Source: JAYZQT01 sp036136335 (GTDB taxonomy: Bacteria > Pseudomonadota > Alphaproteobacteria > MPNO01 > UBA830). From it: DNA of 64,000 nt. Location: positions 1 to 64,000 of the forward strand of contig JAYZQT010000037.1 in assembly GCA_036136335.1 (NCBI GenBank), given 5' to 3'. The position numbers and the translations under genes were made by a program. Of this stretch, positions 62,121 through 64,000 are shown piece by piece. Below the pieces are notes generated by a model. That model was not told the DNA's origin and searched no databases. It was given only the letters and a program-made list of their open reading frames with translations. Every line of letters starts with the position of its first letter. The stretch's first letter is position 1.

Positions 62121-63536
62121 TTATTGTTTACGGCGAACACGATGCCGATTTGAAAATCCGGCTACCTTGCCCAGGGAACGAACTGCAGCAGTCGGTTCTA
62201 CATACATCGGGATCCCCGCTTTAGCCATCTCGGACTGCCGGTCGCGGGTAGCCGATGCGGAAAGCCCGATCAGCACTCCTGGATTGTCTTTTGCCAAGTT
62301 TATCAGGCCGGGGGAAAGCCTTTCCCAATGCCTGTCGATAAGTCCCAAATGGGTCAGAAACAGTGCCATACTATGGTAGCGACGTGACTTGAGTACAACC
62401 TCAATAAATCCAAGTGGAATATTCATATCCATCATCCCTGGACCAGCAGTGTCCATGGGATTTAGTGGCGATGAAAATGGTACTATATCCAGCAATCTCC
62501 GCCGTTGCTCACGGTTCAGATCGGGCATGTTCAACCCCACCTCGGCCGCAGCATCCGCTATCAACGCGCCGGCTCCACCAGAGATTGTTACCGCAGCGAA
62601 ATTCATAGAAGAGGGTAGAATATTTGCGTCGAATGCGGCCACGATATTGGTCAGATCCTCCATCGACCTTGCCCGGATTGCGCCAAATTGTTGAACCACA
62701 CCGTCAAACACACCATCCTCGCCTGCAAGTGATGCCGTATGCGATCGCGTTGCGCGAGCTCCTAATTTGCTGGTTCCAGCCTTGAGAACGATAACCGGTT
62801 TGCCTGCCCTGTCCGCCCGCTGAAGCGCCGCCGCAAACTTTCTACCGTCGGGAATCCCCTCCAAATACAGTGCTATCTTCGATGTTTCTGCATCCCCAGC
62901 CAACCAAGAGATACAATCGGCAACATCTATATCGGCCTGGTTTCCAGTGGTCACCCATTTACCCGTTCCTATTCCCCTATCCCGTAACAGTACCATCAGA
63001 TGAATGCCAATCGCGCCCGACTGGCTTACGATTGCAGTACCTCCAGGCTCGGGGAAACCTTTCCCACCATAATGCTCGAAAGAGCTTGTAAATGTGCCGT
63101 AAAATTCCTTCGGCCGGTTGAATACGCCCATGCAATTGGGCCCCAAAAGGCGCATTCCGCCGTCGTGGGCAATTTTAACAAGACGTCGTTGAGCGGCAGC
63201 ACCTGTCGAACCGGTTTCGGCATAGCCCGCCGAAAACACTACCGCCATCCGAACACCCACGGCCACACAGTCAAGTATCGCTTGCTCAGCCGCCGTGGCG
63301 GGGACCGACACAATGGCACAATCTATTTTTCTGGAAATATCCCGGATGTGGGGTACGGCTGGCAGGCCCTGTACCGTGTCAAAGTTGGAATTAACCGGTA
63401 TTAAATGGCCTTTAAAACCACGCGTCATCATATCATGAATGGGACGCCCACCAAATTTTCTGGGATCGGTAGAGGCGCCAATTACCGCCACCGTACCGGG
63501 CAAAAACAGCGGCGTCAGGTCGGGCGGGGAGCTCAA
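62121..63536 (-). CDS. NDP-forming acyl-CoA synthetase alpha-type protein (CoA-binding, succinyl-CoA synthetase-like)
   Basis: 471 residues with the CoA-binding Rossmann domain (TVAVIGASTDPRKFGG), a succinyl-CoA ligase-like flavodoxin domain (AIVSQSGAIGIHLM) and the phospho-His segment RSHTASLAGEDGVFDG with H266. The ATP-grasp beta domain, fused or adjacent in ADP-forming acetyl-CoA synthetases, is absent in this window. It could use a beta subunit encoded elsewhere, or the domain may lie outside the window. The short gap (41 bases) to the hydratase/lyase-like gene suggests an operon; the CoA ligase may supply its substrate. Confidence 0.87.
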   Translation of the reverse strand: MSSPPDLTPLFLPGTVAVIGASTDPRKFGGRPIHDMMTRGFKGHLIPVNSNFDTVQGLPAVPHIRDISRKIDCAIVSVPATAAEQAILDCVAVGVRMAVVFSAGYAETGSTGAAAQRRLVKIAHDGGMRLLGPNCMGVFNRPKEFYGTFTSSFEHYGGKGFPEPGGTAIVSQSGAIGIHLMVLLRDRGIGTGKWVTTGNQADIDVADCISWLAGDAETSKIALYLEGIPDGRKFAAALQRADRAGKPVIVLKAGTSKLGARATRSHTASLAGEDGVFDGVVQQFGAIRARSMEDLTNIVAAFDANILPSSMNFAAVTISGGAGALIADAAAEVGLNMPDLNREQRRRLLDIVPFSSPLNPMDTAGPGMMDMNIPLGFIEVVLKSRRYHSMALFLTHLGLIDRHWERLSPGLINLAKDNPGVLIGLSASATRDRQSEMAKAGIPMYVEPTAAVRSLGKVAGFSNRHRVRRKQ

Positions 63537-63590
63537 TTGCGTGATAATTTTCTGTCTGCCAGCATGTTTATTTTTCCGACCGTCAGATTG

Positions 63591-63619
63591 ACCTTCTTGC
63601 CGGGGATCGGCAAGAAGGT
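63591..63619. repeat. 12-bp perfect palindrome upstream of acyl-CoA dehydrogenase
   Basis: ACCTTCTTGCCG (63591-63602), loop GGGAT, CGGCAAGAAGGT (63608-63619). It is a perfect 12-base inverted repeat in the 118-base region between two divergent genes, 35 bases before the acyl-CoA dehydrogenase ATG and 54 bases from the other start. A terminator is not expected between divergent starts. A dimeric regulator binding site, or a 5' leader hairpin, is more likely. A TATATT at 63639-63644 could be a -10 for the rightward gene. Confidence 0.6.
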
Positions 63620-63654
63620 TGTAATAAAAAGAGACAATTATATTGGGCTAGGAC

Positions 63655-64000
63655 ATGTCGATCAGTTTCCGAAACGATAGCGACGAAGAAAAGGGTTTCC
63701 GGAAGGAAGTCCGGGATTGGATTGCCACGACCCTTCCAGACGATTTGCGGGGCTGGTCGACCCGCCCGCCGTTTGAGCGCACGATGTGGTGGCACCGGGA
63801 ACTTTATGGTAAGGGCTGGATCGCTCCAGCCTGGCCAAAACTTCACGGGGGAATGGAAGCAACTCTCAACGAACAGATCATTCTGAAAGAAGAACTCGCG
63901 CGCGCGGGTGCGCCGGAAATATCAGCCCAGGGCATCAATCATGTTGGTCCCATCCTTATGGCTTTTGGGACCGGCGAACAGAAGCACCGTTTTCTGAGGT
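63655..64000 (+). CDS. Acyl-CoA dehydrogenase, N-terminal part (runs off window)
   Basis: About 115 residues of the acyl-CoA dehydrogenase N-terminal helical domain, starting MSISFRNDSDEEKGFRKEVR. Characteristic features are VRDWIATTLPDD, GWIAPAWPKLHGG and EELARAGAPE, then GPILMAFGTGEQKHRFL at the edge, the conserved GTEEQK-type motif. No stop is reached before base 64000, so the flavin-binding and catalytic parts lie outside. Divergent from the CoA-ligase-like gene, it extends the CoA-thioester theme of this end of the cluster. Confidence 0.88.
   Translation, partial: MSISFRNDSDEEKGFRKEVRDWIATTLPDDLRGWSTRPPFERTMWWHRELYGKGWIAPAWPKLHGGMEATLNEQIILKEELARAGAPEISAQGINHVGPILMAFGTGEQKHRFLR

Noticed and set aside
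1..64000. Mobile elements, CRISPR arrays and prophage genes
   Set aside because: No transposase, integrase, phage structural motif, direct-repeat array or terminal inverted repeats of IS type were seen on reading through both strands.

Overview
The window reads as chromosomal DNA of an alphaproteobacterium, most likely a free-living Rhodospirillales-like or marine lineage. The evidence is gene content and order: an acnA / ccmABCDEFGHI divergence, a recR-ebfC-dnaX block with the SRP RNA gene just upstream of dnaX, a membrane-anchored CycM-type cytochrome c, and a kdsB-pheA pair next to nudC. No 16S or other phylogenetic marker RNA is present, so the order-level placement is inference. I found no tRNA, rRNA, CRISPR array, insertion sequence or prophage gene.

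Layout. 0-2.1 kb: polA (minus strand), running off the left edge through about 90 bases damaged by indels. 2.1-6.7 kb: a small accessory block (quinone-reductase-like MDR enzyme, EamA exporter, PhyH-type dioxygenase, group D flavin monooxygenase). 6.8-16.7 kb: aconitase, divergent from a complete system I cytochrome c maturation operon. 16.9-24.7 kb: a DUF3500 gene and then housekeeping genes (recR, ebfC, dnaX, ffs, nudC, pheA, kdsB, cycM). 24.9-33.3 kb: a HisN-like phosphatase and a yej-type peptide ABC importer with two tandem binding proteins; its yejE carries an in-frame TGA. 33.5-41.4 kb: MarR regulator, GST, ThpR, a FIST protein, the tesA / ybbA-ybbP locus and a Bax-inhibitor-1 membrane protein ending at a strong terminator.

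41.5-64.0 kb is the most distinctive part: about 22.5 kb made almost only of catabolic enzymes, in short convergent and divergent units with no recognisable regulator or transporter. It holds two VanA-like Rieske oxygenases, a maleate-isomerase-like Asp/Glu racemase, a class II aldolase, a ThDP enzyme, a DUF1989 protein, a LigA-LigB extradiol dioxygenase coupled to an isochorismatase-like amidohydrolase, maleylacetate reductase, a cupin, an ACMSD-like amidohydrolase, a radical SAM enzyme, a dienelactone-hydrolase-like protein and a two-domain VOC extradiol dioxygenase. These are followed by an operon of acyl-CoA ligase, alpha/beta hydrolase, two tandem luciferase-like flavin monooxygenases and a second alpha/beta hydrolase. 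A hydroxycinnamoyl-CoA hydratase/lyase-like protein, an NDP-forming CoA-ligase alpha protein and the start of an acyl-CoA dehydrogenase close the window.

Working model (inference). Side chains of phenylpropanoid-like acids are CoA-activated and cleaved; methoxyl or ring oxidation is done by the Rieske enzymes; rings are opened by the LigAB or VOC extradiol dioxygenases; products are processed by hydrolases, maleylacetate reductase and isomerase/aldolase steps. The flavin monooxygenase-hydrolase operon may attack a separate, possibly alicyclic or ketonic, substrate. Obvious partners of textbook lignin-monomer pathways (Rieske reductase, vanillin dehydrogenase, LigC, LigI) are not in the window, so this is either a partial pathway or one not previously described.
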